A stretch of DNA of 64,000 bases from Motilimonas pumila (GTDB lineage Bacteria > Pseudomonadota > Gammaproteobacteria > Enterobacterales > CBDFNC01). The position numbers were made by a program, and so were the translations under genes. The stretch is from the NCBI RefSeq assembly GCF_003596335.1, contig NZ_QZCH01000005.1, positions 62,001-126,000 of the forward strand, read 5' to 3'. Of the stretch, positions 1 through 10,065 are shown piece after piece (position 1 is the first letter of the stretch; every line of letters starts with the position of its first letter). The notes beneath the pieces were generated by a model. The model ran no database searches. It saw nothing but the letters and a program-made list of their open reading frames with translations, and was not told the DNA's origin.

Positions 1-2
1 GC

Positions 3-26
3 ATTGTAAGCTCTGTCGGGCAATAA
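3..26 (+). CDS. C-terminal tail of FlhA (partial, only last 7 codons)
   Basis: One frame ends with codons reading IVSSVGQ and a TAA stop, 18 bases before the flhF start. In polar-flagellate gammaproteobacteria the gene immediately upstream of flhF is flhA, the export-gate protein of the flagellar type III apparatus. The assignment rests on position and on a short hydrophobic tail. Another frame is open to a TAG just before flhF, so this is tentative. Confidence 0.35.
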   Translation: MVSSVGQ

Positions 27-44
27 TCGGCCGGAGACACTAGA

Positions 45-1496
45 TTGAAGATAAAGCGTTTTTTTGCAAAAGATATGAGAGCCGCACTGGCTGAGGTCAA
101 AGAGATCTTAGGGCCTGATGCGGTCATTATGTCCAACAAGAAAGTGACCGGTGGCATTGAAATCGTTGCCGCGGTTGACTACCAAAATTCAGAAAAAAAA
201 CCGGCGCCATCGAGAGACTTAAAAGAAGACAACGTGCAACTTTCGAGTATGCAAGCTCCTACTAGGCCAAAGCCGACTGGACCTCGCCCCTCCACCCTTG
301 CTGAGCAATCGCAAGAGTTGGCTGACTCGCAAGCGACGCGCCAAGCAGAAAAAATAAATGGTCGCTCAGGTAAAGATTTAGCGGATTCATTATCGTCGTT
401 ACTGGCTAAACAAGGTCAAGCGACGGCCGCAGCTGCTAAGCCTCGACAGGTCCGCAGTGCGCCGCAACCTGCTACTTTAATGGAGCAGAATGAATGGGGC
501 ATGGAGGAGCCTTCGGCGAAACCGGCTCGGCGTCCCGTTCAAGCTTCGAAAGAAGAACAGGTGATAGAAGCGATGCGCGAAGAAATGGCATCCATGCGTA
601 AACTGCTTGAACACCAAGTTTCTGGATTAATGTGGCAAGAGATGGAGCGCAAAGAGCCCGTTCGTGCCATGCTGATCAAATGGCTTAACAAATCAGGTTT
701 TTCTGATGATATTGCAGACCAGCTTGCCGGCTGTATTCCTGAAACTTGCAGTGCCATGGAAGCCAAGCAGCATTTATTTCAACTCCTTGAAGGGCAAGTT
801 GAAATTGGCGCCAATGAAATACTTAAATACGGCGGCGCGGTGGCTTTGTTAGGCCCGACCGGAGTCGGTAAAACGACGACGATTGCCAAGTTAGCGGCAC
901 GCTTTGCGATGGAGCATGGCGCAGAGCAAATTGGCATGATCACTACCGACACATTTCGAATTGGTGCCCATGAGCAACTAGCCACTTATGGCAAAATTTT
1001 AGGTTGTCCTGTGCGCGTGGCGAAAGATGCCGATGAAATGTCTGACATCTTGTATCAAATGCGTAATAAACGCTTGGTATTGATTGATACCGCAGGCATG
1101 GGACAAAGAGACGTGCGCCTGTCAGAGCAGTTAGAAACGTTGATGAAAAGCTCGAAGGTTAAAATTCGTAGCTTTTTAGTCATACCTGCCACCTCGCAAC
1201 GGCGGGTCGTGCAAGAAGCAATCGAGCATTTTAGAAGAATCCCGTTATCTGGGTGCATTTTAACGAAGTTGGATGAAAGCCTTAGTTTAGGTGAGATTTT
1301 AAGCGTTACCATTAAGCACGCTTTACCCATTTCTTACATTACCAATGGGCAAAGAGTGCCTGAAGACATCAAAATTGCCAGTGCCAAATATTTGGTAAAT
1401 AGCGCCTTGACCCTGATGGAAAAAGAAGTAGAACGCGAACAACACCAGTGGTACAGCGAAGAAGGTGATAGTCACAACTCGGGGTATTATGAATAA
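45..1496 (+). CDS. flhF: FlhF, SRP-like GTPase for polar flagellum placement
   Basis: FlhF is a membrane-associated SRP-family GTPase that sets the cell pole as the site of flagellum assembly. The 483-residue protein starts MKIKRFFAKDM, the standard FlhF N-terminus, from a TTG codon; no upstream ATG fits. Residues about 60-200 form a low-complexity basic linker rich in Ala, Pro and Gln. The G domain follows, with P-loop GPTGVGKT at residues 270-277, the TTDTFRIGA motif, DTAGMGQRD and the guanine-specificity motif TKLD at 407-410. flhG overlaps its 3' end, as expected for this GTPase and its activator. Confidence 0.95.
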   Translation: MKIKRFFAKDMRAALAEVKEILGPDAVIMSNKKVTGGIEIVAAVDYQNSEKKPAPSRDLKEDNVQLSSMQAPTRPKPTGPRPSTLAEQSQELADSQATRQAEKINGRSGKDLADSLSSLLAKQGQATAAAAKPRQVRSAPQPATLMEQNEWGMEEPSAKPARRPVQASKEEQVIEAMREEMASMRKLLEHQVSGLMWQEMERKEPVRAMLIKWLNKSGFSDDIADQLAGCIPETCSAMEAKQHLFQLLEGQVEIGANEILKYGGAVALLGPTGVGKTTTIAKLAARFAMEHGAEQIGMITTDTFRIGAHEQLATYGKILGCPVRVAKDADEMSDILYQMRNKRLVLIDTAGMGQRDVRLSEQLETLMKSSKVKIRSFLVIPATSQRRVVQEAIEHFRRIPLSGCILTKLDESLSLGEILSVTIKHALPISYITNGQRVPEDIKIASAKYLVNSALTLMEKEVEREQHQWYSEEGDSHNSGYYE

Positions 1497-2370
1497 AGCT
1501 ATGAGTGATCAAGCAAGCGGTTTAAGAATGATGAAATCAAATAAAGTGAAGGTAATTACTGTGACCGGCGGTAAAGGCGGGGTCGGTAAAACCAATGTAA
1601 CTTTGAACCTTGCGGCATCGTTGGCGGCTCAAGGCAAGCGAGTGCTTGTTTTGGATGCCGATTTAGGATTGGCAAACGTCGACGTATTACTAGGCTTACG
1701 GGTGGAGAAAAATTTGTCCCACGTGTTATCGGGGGAGTGCACCTTAGATGAAGTTATCATCGAGGGGCCACAAGGTTTTATGATAGTACCGGCGACTTCA
1801 GGAACCAAGTCAATGGTAGAGCTCTCGCCGGCAGAGCACATTGGGCTGATCCGCGCGTTTAGTGACATGAAAACCCAGGTGGATGTGTTATTGGTTGACA
1901 CCGCCGCAGGTATTTCTGACATGGTGTTAAGCTTTGCGAAAGCTGCACAAGATATAGTCGTGGTCGTGTGTGATGAACCAACCTCCATCACGGATGCTTA
2001 CGCGTTAATCAAGTTGTTAAGTGCTCAGTATGGCGTGTTCCACTTTAAGATTGTGGCCAATATGGTGCGAAGCTTACGGGAAGGACAAGAGCTCTTTTCT
2101 AAGCTCACTCGGGTAACAGACCGATTTTTGGATACCGCATTAGAACTGGTTGCGTGTATTCCTTACGATAACAATGTCAGACAAGCCGTAAGAAAGCAGC
2201 GCTTAGTGGTTGAAGCGTTTCCGAAGTCGCCTTCGTCATTAGCATTTCGCGCGCTGTCGAGCAAAGCCGTGACATGGCCTGTGCCCAATCAGCCGGGTGG
2301 CCATCTCGAGTTTTTCATCGAAAAACTGCTTGATAATAACGACGCCGTTAAGGAAAACGTCAGTGATTAA
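1489..2370 (+). CDS. flhG: FlhG (FleN), MinD-like ATPase limiting flagellar number
   Basis: FlhG is a MinD/ParA-type ATPase that counteracts FlhF and keeps the flagellum number at one or few. The deviant Walker A motif GGKGGVGKTN lies near residue 30. DADLGLANVDVLLG and VDTAAGISDMV are the other ATPase motifs, and DQASGLRMM near the N-terminus is the FlhF-activating segment. An ATG at 1489 overlaps the end of flhF by 8 bases. A second ATG at 1501 gives the more usual family start just before DQASGL and is a fair alternative; a GTG at 1465 is also in frame. About 293 residues. Confidence 0.93.
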   Translation: MNKAMSDQASGLRMMKSNKVKVITVTGGKGGVGKTNVTLNLAASLAAQGKRVLVLDADLGLANVDVLLGLRVEKNLSHVLSGECTLDEVIIEGPQGFMIVPATSGTKSMVELSPAEHIGLIRAFSDMKTQVDVLLVDTAAGISDMVLSFAKAAQDIVVVVCDEPTSITDAYALIKLLSAQYGVFHFKIVANMVRSLREGQELFSKLTRVTDRFLDTALELVACIPYDNNVRQAVRKQRLVVEAFPKSPSSLAFRALSSKAVTWPVPNQPGGHLEFFIEKLLDNNDAVKENVSD

Positions 2371-3082
2371 ACCCCATACTTATACCAGTCAGGTTCAACC
2401 TAATGAACTGGTTGAGCGATATGGTCCGTTAGTCCAGCGAATTGCCCATCATTTGATGGCACGCTTACCTGCCAGCGTGATGGTGGAAGATTTAATTCAA
2501 GCCGGCCTCATAGGTTTGTTGGAAGCCAGCCGTAATTTTGATGTCAGTAAAGGCGCAAGCTTTGAAACGTTTGCCGGTATTCGTATTCGCGGCGCCATGT
2601 TAGACGATATGCGTCGCGGTGATTGGGTTCCAAGAAGTGTACATAAAAATAGCCGTTCGATTGCCCAAGCAATTGATCATGTTGAAAAAACGCTCGGTCG
2701 TGATGCAAAAGATAACGAAATAGCTCAATATTTAGAAGTATCGGTCGATGAATACCATGCCATGCTTAAAGACGTAAACTGCGGCAAGCTTATGGGAATG
2801 GATGACTTAGGTGTCAGTGAGGACGCAATCAGTACTGCCGAGTCGGTACAAGAGAACGCGCCTTTTAGTGGCGTGTCGGATGACAGATTTCAGCGAGATT
2901 TAGCGGCTTGTATAAAAACTTTGCCAGAAAGGGAAGCAATCGTTCTATCTTTATATTATGACGAAGAATTAAATTTACGTGAAATTGGCGAAGTTTTAAG
3001 CGTCAGTGAATCGCGAGTGAGTCAGCTACACAGTCAGGCAATTCACAGATTGAAAGGCCGAATGACGGATTGGCAGACTTAG
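2363..3082 (+). CDS. fliA: FliA, flagellar sigma-28 factor
   Basis: FliA directs RNA polymerase to late flagellar and chemotaxis promoters. The protein has sigma region 2 (VEDLIQAGLIGLLEASRNFD, then the conserved GASFETFAGIRIRGAMLD stretch) and region 4 with a C-terminal helix-turn-helix (LREIGEVLSVSESRVSQLHSQA). I chose the GTG at 2363 because AAGGA lies 8 bases upstream, it gives the usual 239 residues, and it overlaps flhG by 8 bases. Longer in-frame versions lack family-like sequence at the N-terminus. A matching sigma-28 promoter occurs at 10946-10972. Confidence 0.95.
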   Translation: MIKPHTYTSQVQPNELVERYGPLVQRIAHHLMARLPASVMVEDLIQAGLIGLLEASRNFDVSKGASFETFAGIRIRGAMLDDMRRGDWVPRSVHKNSRSIAQAIDHVEKTLGRDAKDNEIAQYLEVSVDEYHAMLKDVNCGKLMGMDDLGVSEDAISTAESVQENAPFSGVSDDRFQRDLAACIKTLPEREAIVLSLYYDEELNLREIGEVLSVSESRVSQLHSQAIHRLKGRMTDWQT

Positions 3083-3188
3083 CGCACATTCAGTGACACA
3101 AGTAACTACTAAAGTATGAGTATTTGTGCATACTTAACTAAAAATATCAGATTAAAAGTGATAACCAACTGCCATAGAGGAGATTAAG

Positions 3189-3572
3189 TTGGATACAAAT
3201 ATGAAAATTCTCATTGTTGATGATTTTTCTACAATGAGAAGAATTATTAAAAACCTATTGCGTGATCTTGGTTTCAATAATACTCACGAAGCGGACGATG
3301 GCAGTACGGCTTTACCTATGCTCAAAAACGGGGACTATGAATTCCTGGTGACCGATTGGAACATGCCAGGCATGGAAGGTATTGAGCTACTTAAAGAAGT
3401 CCGTAAGGATGAAAACCTGCGCCACCTACCTGTGTTAATGGTAACGGCGGAAGCGAAGCGTGAACAGATTGTTGAAGCTGCTCAAGCTGGCGTAAATGGT
3501 TACATCGTTAAGCCTTTTACAGCCGCTACCTTGAAAGAAAAGCTAGACAAAATCTTTGAGCGAATTCAGTAA
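3189..3572 (+). CDS. cheY: CheY, chemotaxis response regulator
   Basis: CheY is the single-domain regulator that, when phosphorylated by CheA, binds the flagellar switch. The acidic pocket D11/D12, phospho-acceptor D56, T86, Y105 and K108 are all present, so it should be fully functional. The TTG start at 3189 has AGGAGA about 6 bases upstream. The ATG at 3201 would be 18 bases from it and would remove the usual MDxN leader. The 106-base gap after fliA holds a weak sigma-28-like pair (TAAA at 3139, GATAA ending at 3164, spacing 14) and a 7-bp palindrome at 3112-3135; neither is strong. Confidence 0.96.
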   Translation: MDTNMKILIVDDFSTMRRIIKNLLRDLGFNNTHEADDGSTALPMLKNGDYEFLVTDWNMPGMEGIELLKEVRKDENLRHLPVLMVTAEAKREQIVEAAQAGVNGYIVKPFTAATLKEKLDKIFERIQ

Positions 3573-3581
3573 AGGATGAGC

Positions 3582-4337
3582 ATGGCTGATACCGACGAAG
3601 CATTGATCACATTAGAGCAAGCGAATCAGCTTGTTGCTTTGTTAGAGCAAGGCGAGGTTACACAAGCCAACAATTTGGTTTCGAATGCTATTGCCGATCC
3701 TGCTAAGAGTGAGTTGTTTGAACAGGTGGGTATGTTAACCCGCCAATTACACGACTCTCTAGTGGACTTCCAAAATGACAATCGTTTATCAGAGCTTGCC
3801 AAAAATGAGATCCCTGATGCCAGGGATCGGCTGAGTTATGTCATCGAAATGACAGACAAAGCGGCCAATAAAACCATGGATGCGGTAGAAGAAAGTTTGC
3901 CTTTGGCAGACCGTCTAAATGATCACATCCAACAAGTCTTACCCGGTTGGAATGATTTAATGAACCGGAAGATAGATATTGGCCAGTTTAAAGTGCTTTG
4001 TCACAAACTGGATGAAATCCTTAAGGTTTCTGAACAAGATGCCGATAGATTAAGGCAGCTGTTAACAGAGATTTTAATGGCCCAAGACTTCCAAGACCTA
4101 ACCGGTCAAATGATCCGACGGGTCATTACCTTGGTGCAGGAAGTGGAAGTTAAGCTGGTTGAAATGTTGACCATGTTCAGTGCTATTGAAGGTTCATCTG
4201 AGCAGAAAGAGACGCCAGAGAAAACAGTGAAATCTGGCATCGAATCTGAAGGTCCCATCATGAATGCAGAGCAACGTGATGACGTGGTATGTGGACAAGA
4301 TGATGTTGATGACTTGTTATCAAGTTTAGGATTCTAG
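3582..4337 (+). CDS. cheZ: CheZ, CheY-phosphate phosphatase
   Basis: CheZ dephosphorylates CheY-P. The catalytic helix carries DFQDLTGQMIRR with the active Gln (codon at 4107), and the extreme C-terminus DDVDDLLSSLGF is the CheY-binding amphipathic tail of the family. The middle is long helical coiled coil. AAGGA at 3572-3576 is best placed for the ATG at 3582; another ATG at 3576 overlaps that ribosome site. It follows cheY by a few bases in one operon. Confidence 0.94.
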   Translation: MADTDEALITLEQANQLVALLEQGEVTQANNLVSNAIADPAKSELFEQVGMLTRQLHDSLVDFQNDNRLSELAKNEIPDARDRLSYVIEMTDKAANKTMDAVEESLPLADRLNDHIQQVLPGWNDLMNRKIDIGQFKVLCHKLDEILKVSEQDADRLRQLLTEILMAQDFQDLTGQMIRRVITLVQEVEVKLVEMLTMFSAIEGSSEQKETPEKTVKSGIESEGPIMNAEQRDDVVCGQDDVDDLLSSLGF

Positions 4338-4348
4338 GGGTATAAAGA

Positions 4349-6436
4349 ATGGGCTTTGAAGTCGACGAAGATATATTACAGGACTTTCTAGTAGAAGCAG
4401 CTGAGATTCTGGAGCAGTTATCAGAACAATTGGTGGACTTAGAAAAAAGCCCTGACGACTCTGATTTACTCAATGCAATATTTCGCGGGTTTCATACCGT
4501 TAAGGGGGGAGCAGGCTTCCTGTCATTGACAGAACTTGTCGATTGTTGTCATGGTGCTGAAAACGTTTTTGATACGCTCAGAAACGGTGGCCGTGAGGTC
4601 AATGCCGAGTTAATGGATGTTATCTTAGAAGCACTCGATAGCATCAACGATATGTTTACCCAAGTACAAGCTCGTGAGCCGTTAACTCCGGCTCGACCAG
4701 AGATCATAGCTGCCCTACACAAGTTGAGTGCTCCGGCCAGTGCGGATGAAGTTGTTGCGTCAGAGCCTGAACCCGCACCTTCACCTGAGCCGATCCCTGA
4801 GCCCGTTGTTGAAGCTAGCCCTTCTAGTGCCGGTGTTGATGAAATTAGCGATGATGAATTCGAGCGCTTACTTGATGAATTACACGGTTCGTCTGGTTCG
4901 CCGACCGCGAAAGCCGAGGCTACCCCTGCTCCTGAGGCGAGTGGCGATATTACTGACGATGAATTTGAGTCATTACTTGATGAGCTTCATGGCAAAGGTA
5001 AGCATTCTGGCCCCGCTGTTGTTGAGCCGAGTCCTGCTGAATCTGAGAATATTGACGATGATGAGTTTGAACGACTTTTAGATGAATTACACGGCGCGGG
5101 TGGCAGTCCTACTGCCGCGGATGCTAAGCCTGCTGTAACACCTGAGGTTACTCCTCCTGCACCGGCTGCTCCTGTTGCGAAACCACAACCTGCGGCGGCG
5201 AAACCTGCGGCTCCAGCGGCAAAAGATAAAACGGCGGAAAAACCGGCTGCTCGAACGCCTGCACCACAAGCCGAATCGACCGTTCGGGTGGATACTCGCA
5301 CACTTGATGAAATTATGAACATGGTTGGCGAGCTGGTATTGGTGCGTAACCGTTTAGTCAGTTTAGGAGTGAATAGCAACGACGAAGCCATGTCAAAAGC
5401 GGTAGCGAACTTAGACGTTGTAACGGCTGATTTACAGGGCGGGGTAATGAAAACTCGCATGCAGCCTATTAAGAAAGTATTTGGCCGATTCCCTCGGGTT
5501 GTACGCGATTTAGCGCGCAGCCTGAAAAAAGAAATTAACCTTGAGCTTGAAGGTGAAGATACTGATCTCGATAAAAACTTGGTTGAAGCGCTGGCCGATC
5601 CGCTTGTCCACTTGGTGCGAAATGCAGTAGACCACGGCGTTGAAATGCCGGATGTACGAGAACAAAATGGTAAACCTAGATTGGGGCAAATTCGATTATC
5701 AGCGTCGCAAGAAGGCGACCATATCTTACTCGTCATTCAAGATGACGGTGCTGGGATGGACGCCGAGAAGTTGAAAGGAATTGCTATTAATAAGGGGATT
5801 CTCGACCCTGATACTGCCAATAGAATGTCGGATACTGAAGCTTACAATTTGATCTTTGCACCTGGCTTTTCTACCAAGGTTGAAATATCGGATATTTCGG
5901 GCCGTGGCGTAGGCATGGACGTTGTAAAAACCAGTATCACTCAGCTCAACGGAGCTATTCATATCGACTCTAAGTTGGGTGAGGGTACGCGTCTAGAAAT
6001 TAAAGTGCCGTTAACGTTAGCGATATTGCCTACCTTGATGGTTCAAGTGGGTAAGCAGACGTTTGCGTTGCCACTGACTAACGTGAATGAAATTTTCCAC
6101 CTAGATTTACAAAACACCAACATGGTTGATGGCCAACTCACTGTAATCGTGCGTGATAGAGCGATACCGCTATTTTACTTGCAAGATTGGTTGTTACGAG
6201 ACGGTGAAGTTGCGAAAGAAAAACGCGAAGGCTTAGGGCACGTAGTGATTGTGCAACTGGGGACAAATCAAGTTGGGTTTGTGGTTGATAGCTTGATAGG
6301 CCAAGAAGAAGTGGTCATCAAAGCCCTCGACAACCTGCTCCAGGGAACCCCTGGAATGGCAGGGGCAACCATAACCAGTGACGGTGGTATAGCCTTAATC
6401 TTAGATATACCAAGTTTGTTGAAGCATTACGCTTAA
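4349..6436 (+). CDS. cheA: CheA, chemotaxis histidine kinase
   Basis: CheA autophosphorylates and passes phosphate to CheY and CheB. Visible order: HPt domain with phospho-His H49 (FHTVKGGAGF); a long Pro/Ala/Glu-rich linker; dimerisation domain starting near residue 310 (TVRVDTRTLDEIMNMVGEL); HATPase domain with NAVDHGVE, DDGAGMD and GRGVGMDVV; and a C-terminal CheW-like domain. The linker carries three copies of a 17-residue acidic motif, DDEFExLLDELHG, at residues 164-180, 199-215 and 233-249. In systems with ParC and ParP, a segment between HPt and dimerisation domain (LID) recruits these proteins; I infer these copies are that element. 695 residues. Confidence 0.96.
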   Translation: MGFEVDEDILQDFLVEAAEILEQLSEQLVDLEKSPDDSDLLNAIFRGFHTVKGGAGFLSLTELVDCCHGAENVFDTLRNGGREVNAELMDVILEALDSINDMFTQVQAREPLTPARPEIIAALHKLSAPASADEVVASEPEPAPSPEPIPEPVVEASPSSAGVDEISDDEFERLLDELHGSSGSPTAKAEATPAPEASGDITDDEFESLLDELHGKGKHSGPAVVEPSPAESENIDDDEFERLLDELHGAGGSPTAADAKPAVTPEVTPPAPAAPVAKPQPAAAKPAAPAAKDKTAEKPAARTPAPQAESTVRVDTRTLDEIMNMVGELVLVRNRLVSLGVNSNDEAMSKAVANLDVVTADLQGGVMKTRMQPIKKVFGRFPRVVRDLARSLKKEINLELEGEDTDLDKNLVEALADPLVHLVRNAVDHGVEMPDVREQNGKPRLGQIRLSASQEGDHILLVIQDDGAGMDAEKLKGIAINKGILDPDTANRMSDTEAYNLIFAPGFSTKVEISDISGRGVGMDVVKTSITQLNGAIHIDSKLGEGTRLEIKVPLTLAILPTLMVQVGKQTFALPLTNVNEIFHLDLQNTNMVDGQLTVIVRDRAIPLFYLQDWLLRDGEVAKEKREGLGHVVIVQLGTNQVGFVVDSLIGQEEVVIKALDNLLQGTPGMAGATITSDGGIALILDIPSLLKHYA

Positions 6437-6455
6437 TAATTGATTGAGAGATTGA

Positions 6456-7589
6456 ATGGCTATAAAGGTTTTAGTGGTTGACGACTCGAGTTTCTTCCGC
6501 CGACGTGTAAGTGAAATCATAAATCAAGAGCCGACTCTTGAAGTGATTGATACCGCAAAAAATGGTCGAGAAGCTGTGGATATGGCTGCACGACTAAAAC
6601 CGGATGTGATTACCATGGACATCGAAATGCCTGTACTTGATGGCATTTCAGCGGTGCGTGAAATCATGGCCAGTACACCGACACCAGTGCTGATGTTCTC
6701 TTCCCTAACTCATCAAGGAGCGACTGCGACATTAGAAGCACTGGAAGCGGGTGCGTTAGACTTTATCCCAAAGAAGTTTGAAGACATTGCTCGAGATAAA
6801 GAGCAAGCGGTTGAAATGCTTCAACAAAGGGTTAAAGCTTTAGCTAGGCGTCGGGTATTTGCTTCTCGCCCAGCCAAAGCGCCGGCTAGCAGCACTTCTG
6901 ATGCCAGTAACCGGTTATCATCTGCAAGACCTGCGCTCAAATCTTCGGCTAAAGCGAAACCTGTGGTGGCGTCTGCCATTGCGCCGTCGAAACCGGTGAG
7001 TTTTAAACGCAGTGGTAAAAGCTATGACATGCTTGCTATTGGGACCTCAACGGGTGGCCCTGTAGCATTGCAAAAGGTACTCACTGAGTTACCTGCTAAC
7101 TTTCCATTACCCATCTTGTTAATTCAGCATATGCCGTCTACTTTTACTTCTGCATTTGCTGCTCGCTTGAATAACCTATGTAAAATCAAAGTTAAAGAAG
7201 CACAAGACGGCGACCCAATTGAACGAGGCGTGGCCTACTTAGCGCCAGGTGGCAAACAGATGTTAGTGGAAGGTCGTGGCGCACAAGCACGCATACGCAT
7301 TGTGCTTGGGAATGACAAGGTCAATTACAAACCTTGTGTTGATATTACTTTTGCGTCTGTTGCTAAACTCTACAAAAACAAAACCTTGGCCATCGTGCTG
7401 ACGGGCATGGGCGCAGACGGCCGGGAAGGCGGTAAATTATTAAAACAAGCCGGCGCGACCATTTGGGCGCAAGATGAAAAAACGTGCGTGGTTTATGGCA
7501 TGCCTCAAGCAATGGCAAATGCGGGGCTGTCGAGTGAGTCACTGCCATTAGAACACGTAGCTAAACGCATCATGACGGAATTGACTTAA
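6456..7589 (+). CDS. cheB: CheB, receptor methylesterase/deamidase
   Basis: CheB removes methyl groups from chemoreceptors and is activated by phosphorylation from CheA. The N-terminal receiver domain has D9/D10 and phospho-acceptor D55. A Ser/Ala/Pro/Lys-rich linker spans about residues 135-190. The C-terminal esterase domain has GTSTGGP with the nucleophile Ser (about residue 198), the catalytic His in LIQHMP and the Asp in LTGMGADG. Its stop overlaps the motC start by one base (TAATG), implying coupled translation. cheR is not in the window. Confidence 0.95.
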   Translation: MAIKVLVVDDSSFFRRRVSEIINQEPTLEVIDTAKNGREAVDMAARLKPDVITMDIEMPVLDGISAVREIMASTPTPVLMFSSLTHQGATATLEALEAGALDFIPKKFEDIARDKEQAVEMLQQRVKALARRRVFASRPAKAPASSTSDASNRLSSARPALKSSAKAKPVVASAIAPSKPVSFKRSGKSYDMLAIGTSTGGPVALQKVLTELPANFPLPILLIQHMPSTFTSAFAARLNNLCKIKVKEAQDGDPIERGVAYLAPGGKQMLVEGRGAQARIRIVLGNDKVNYKPCVDITFASVAKLYKNKTLAIVLTGMGADGREGGKLLKQAGATIWAQDEKTCVVYGMPQAMANAGLSSESLPLEHVAKRIMTELT

Positions 7590-8341
7590 TGGAAAGAGTC
7601 GGTCTACTGGGGTTAGTTGTTGCATTTCTTTCTCTCATAGTAGCTGAGTCTCTTTCCGGTGGTGAATTGTCCTTTTTGGTGAATTTACCGGCTTTTATCA
7701 TTGTTGTTGGCGGCACCGTCGGCGCGGTGTTTTTTCAATCGAGTGTGCCGCAATTTAGTGGTGCCATGCTGGCGCTAAAAGACTTATTTCATCCCCCTCA
7801 ATACGCATTTCATGAACAAATTTATCGCATTGAGCAATGGTCAAATACCGCTCGACAAAAAGGTTTTCTAGCGCTAGAAAAAGTCGCAGCAGACGGTGAA
7901 CATGATGGTTTTACTGACAAGGGCTTAAACATGATCATCGATGGTGTTGACGCAGCAACCATGCGAGGCATCTTAGAACAAGATATTGATTTAAAACAAG
8001 AGCAACTAGAGCTGCAAGCGAAGGTTTATGAGGCGATGGGTGGCTACAGCCCAACCATAGGCATTATTGGTGCGGTAATGGGGTTAATACAGGCGATGTC
8101 TGCGATAGACGATCCCACCGTATTAGGGAAAGGTATCGCGGCGGCTTTTGTTGCTACTATTTATGGTGTAGGTTTTGCAAATTTACTGTTTTTACCGATA
8201 TACCATAAGCTCAAAGTTATGAATCAACGCCGTGCTTGGTATCAAGAAATGACGGTGGAAGGTTTGGTTGCAATTGTTAATGGCGAAAACAGTTTAACCA
8301 TTAAACGTCGACTGGAAGCGTTTACTGACGAGGGGCGCTAA
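7589..8341 (+). CDS. motC: MotA-family flagellar stator protein (MotC type)
   Basis: This is the channel subunit of a second flagellar stator of the kind found between cheB and parC in Pseudomonas and Shewanella (motC-motD). Four membrane segments are visible: about residues 5-20, 30-48, 150-168 (GYSPTIGIIGAVMGLIQAM) and 182-200 (AAAFVATIYGVGFANLLFL). The cytoplasmic loop between TM2 and TM3 carries the charged residues expected to contact the rotor. 250 residues. TAATG junctions join it to cheB and to motD. The coupling ion cannot be told from sequence with certainty. Confidence 0.88.
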   Translation: MERVGLLGLVVAFLSLIVAESLSGGELSFLVNLPAFIIVVGGTVGAVFFQSSVPQFSGAMLALKDLFHPPQYAFHEQIYRIEQWSNTARQKGFLALEKVAADGEHDGFTDKGLNMIIDGVDAATMRGILEQDIDLKQEQLELQAKVYEAMGGYSPTIGIIGAVMGLIQAMSAIDDPTVLGKGIAAAFVATIYGVGFANLLFLPIYHKLKVMNQRRAWYQEMTVEGLVAIVNGENSLTIKRRLEAFTDEGR

Positions 8342-9276
8342 TGGCTAGACGCATTTCTCGTCGATTACATAATAACGACAAAAATGACGTTGAGCGCTGG
8401 CTAGTATCTTACGCAGATTATATGACGCTGATGTTTGCTTTGTTTGTGGTGCTATATGCCGCCGCTTCGGTAAACGAAGGTAAGTATGAGTATTTAGTCG
8501 ATAGTTTTTACGCTGCAACCAAACAGTTTAACGGTGCCAATGACAAGGTACAAACGTTAGGCCTGTTAGACAATGATGGCCATGAGTTGATAGACCCAAT
8601 GGGGTCGGGTTTACTCGATGACGCTGGTTCACCCATTGAAGCGGGCCAAGAGATGACACAGGTTGAAAATAAAAACCTCGGCGCGCCTTTAGCCACCATG
8701 AAAACAGAAGTTAACGAAGCCCTTTTAAAAGAGCTCGATAATGGTCAAGTTAAAGTCACTGTGGAAGATGATTGGATAACGTTAGATATTAGCGCGGGCT
8801 TAATTTTCCCCAGTGGAAGCGCGCGAATATCGCCCTCAGCAGAAAACTTGCTATCGCGGTTGACCAATGTCTTGGCGCAAAATAATAATTTTGTTCGTGT
8901 GAGAGGCTACACCGACAATCAAGCTATTAATACTGAGCTGTTTGCTTCTAATTGGGAGTTATCGGTTACCCGAGCGACTCAAATTTTAAAGCGATTTCAA
9001 AATCAGGGCATTACTCCACAGCGTTTGGCTGTAGAAGGGTATGGTGAATATGCACCAATTGCGAATAATGATACCGCGCAAGGGCGAGAGCAAAATCGCC
9101 GAGTGGTGATTGCGATTTCAAAATTTGCATATCAACCCCCTGCAACCCCAGAGCCTACTCTGGCACCTTCTATTACACCGGCTGTGAGCCAAGCTCCACA
9201 GCCTGAAGATAGCAAAGAAATGCAGGAAATAAAGCTACCTAATGGTGGCGTAAGATTTACGACAAGGCAGGAATAA
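8341..9276 (+). CDS. motD: MotB-family flagellar stator protein (MotD type)
   Basis: This is the peptidoglycan-anchored partner of MotC. The N-terminal membrane helix WLVSYADYMTLMFALFVVLYA contains the ion-carrying Asp (D26 within YADYMT). The periplasmic part ends in an OmpA-like peptidoglycan-binding domain (VRVRGYTDNQ, ELSVTRA, GYGEYAPIANNDT, NRRVVIAI). A Pro/Thr-rich tail follows the OmpA domain, an extension of about 45 residues. 311 residues. Confidence 0.9.
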   Translation: MARRISRRLHNNDKNDVERWLVSYADYMTLMFALFVVLYAAASVNEGKYEYLVDSFYAATKQFNGANDKVQTLGLLDNDGHELIDPMGSGLLDDAGSPIEAGQEMTQVENKNLGAPLATMKTEVNEALLKELDNGQVKVTVEDDWITLDISAGLIFPSGSARISPSAENLLSRLTNVLAQNNNFVRVRGYTDNQAINTELFASNWELSVTRATQILKRFQNQGITPQRLAVEGYGEYAPIANNDTAQGREQNRRVVIAISKFAYQPPATPEPTLAPSITPAVSQAPQPEDSKEMQEIKLPNGGVRFTTRQE

Positions 9277-9280
9277 AACG

Positions 9281-10065
9281 TTGATTGTTTGGACAGTAGC
9301 GAATCAAAAAGGTGGCGTAGGCAAAACCACCACTGTGATTTCACTTGCCGGCTTATTAGCTGAGCGGGGCCACCGTGTATTACTCATAGATACCGACCCG
9401 CATGCATCATTAACTAGCTACTTAGATTATGACTCAGACGTCTTAGAGGGCTCTTTGTATGAATTATTTCAAGTTTCAGCGCCAACCAAAGAAGACGTTA
9501 ATCAATATACTTTAACAACTAAGTTTGAAGGGTTAAGCTTGATCCCTGCAAACATGGCGCTCGCGACCCTAGATAGAGTCTTAGGTAATCGCGAGGGTAT
9601 GGGGCTATTTTTAAAGCGTGTGCTGGATGCTGTGCGCGATGAATACGATTACGTGTTACTTGACTGTCCACCCGTACTTGGGGTCATGATGGTGAATGCA
9701 TTGGCTGCTTGTGACCGTATTTTGGTTCCGGTGCAAACGGAATTCCTTGCCCTTAAAGGTTTAGAGCGCATGATTCGCACCTTTGATATTATGCAGCGTT
9801 CGCGGCCCACGCCCTTTAAATATTGCGTAATTCCAACCATGTATGACAAACGCACCAAAGCCTCTTTGAGTACATTGCAGGCAATTAAAGACAGATACCC
9901 AAGGGAGGCTTGGAACTCTGTTATTCCCATCGATACTAAATTCCGTGATGCGAGTTTAAAGCACATTCCACCGTCGGCATTTGCACGCAGTTGCCGTGGC
10001 GTATTTGCTTACGAAACCTTACTTAACCATTTACAGCAACTTGAGCACAAAGAGCAGTTAAAACC

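Noticed and set aside
4987..5736. 249-codon antisense open frame within cheA
   Set aside because: It is the shadow of the Pro/Ala-rich linker and kinase domain. The translation is low-complexity Ser/Thr/Ala, with no ribosome site or family pattern.
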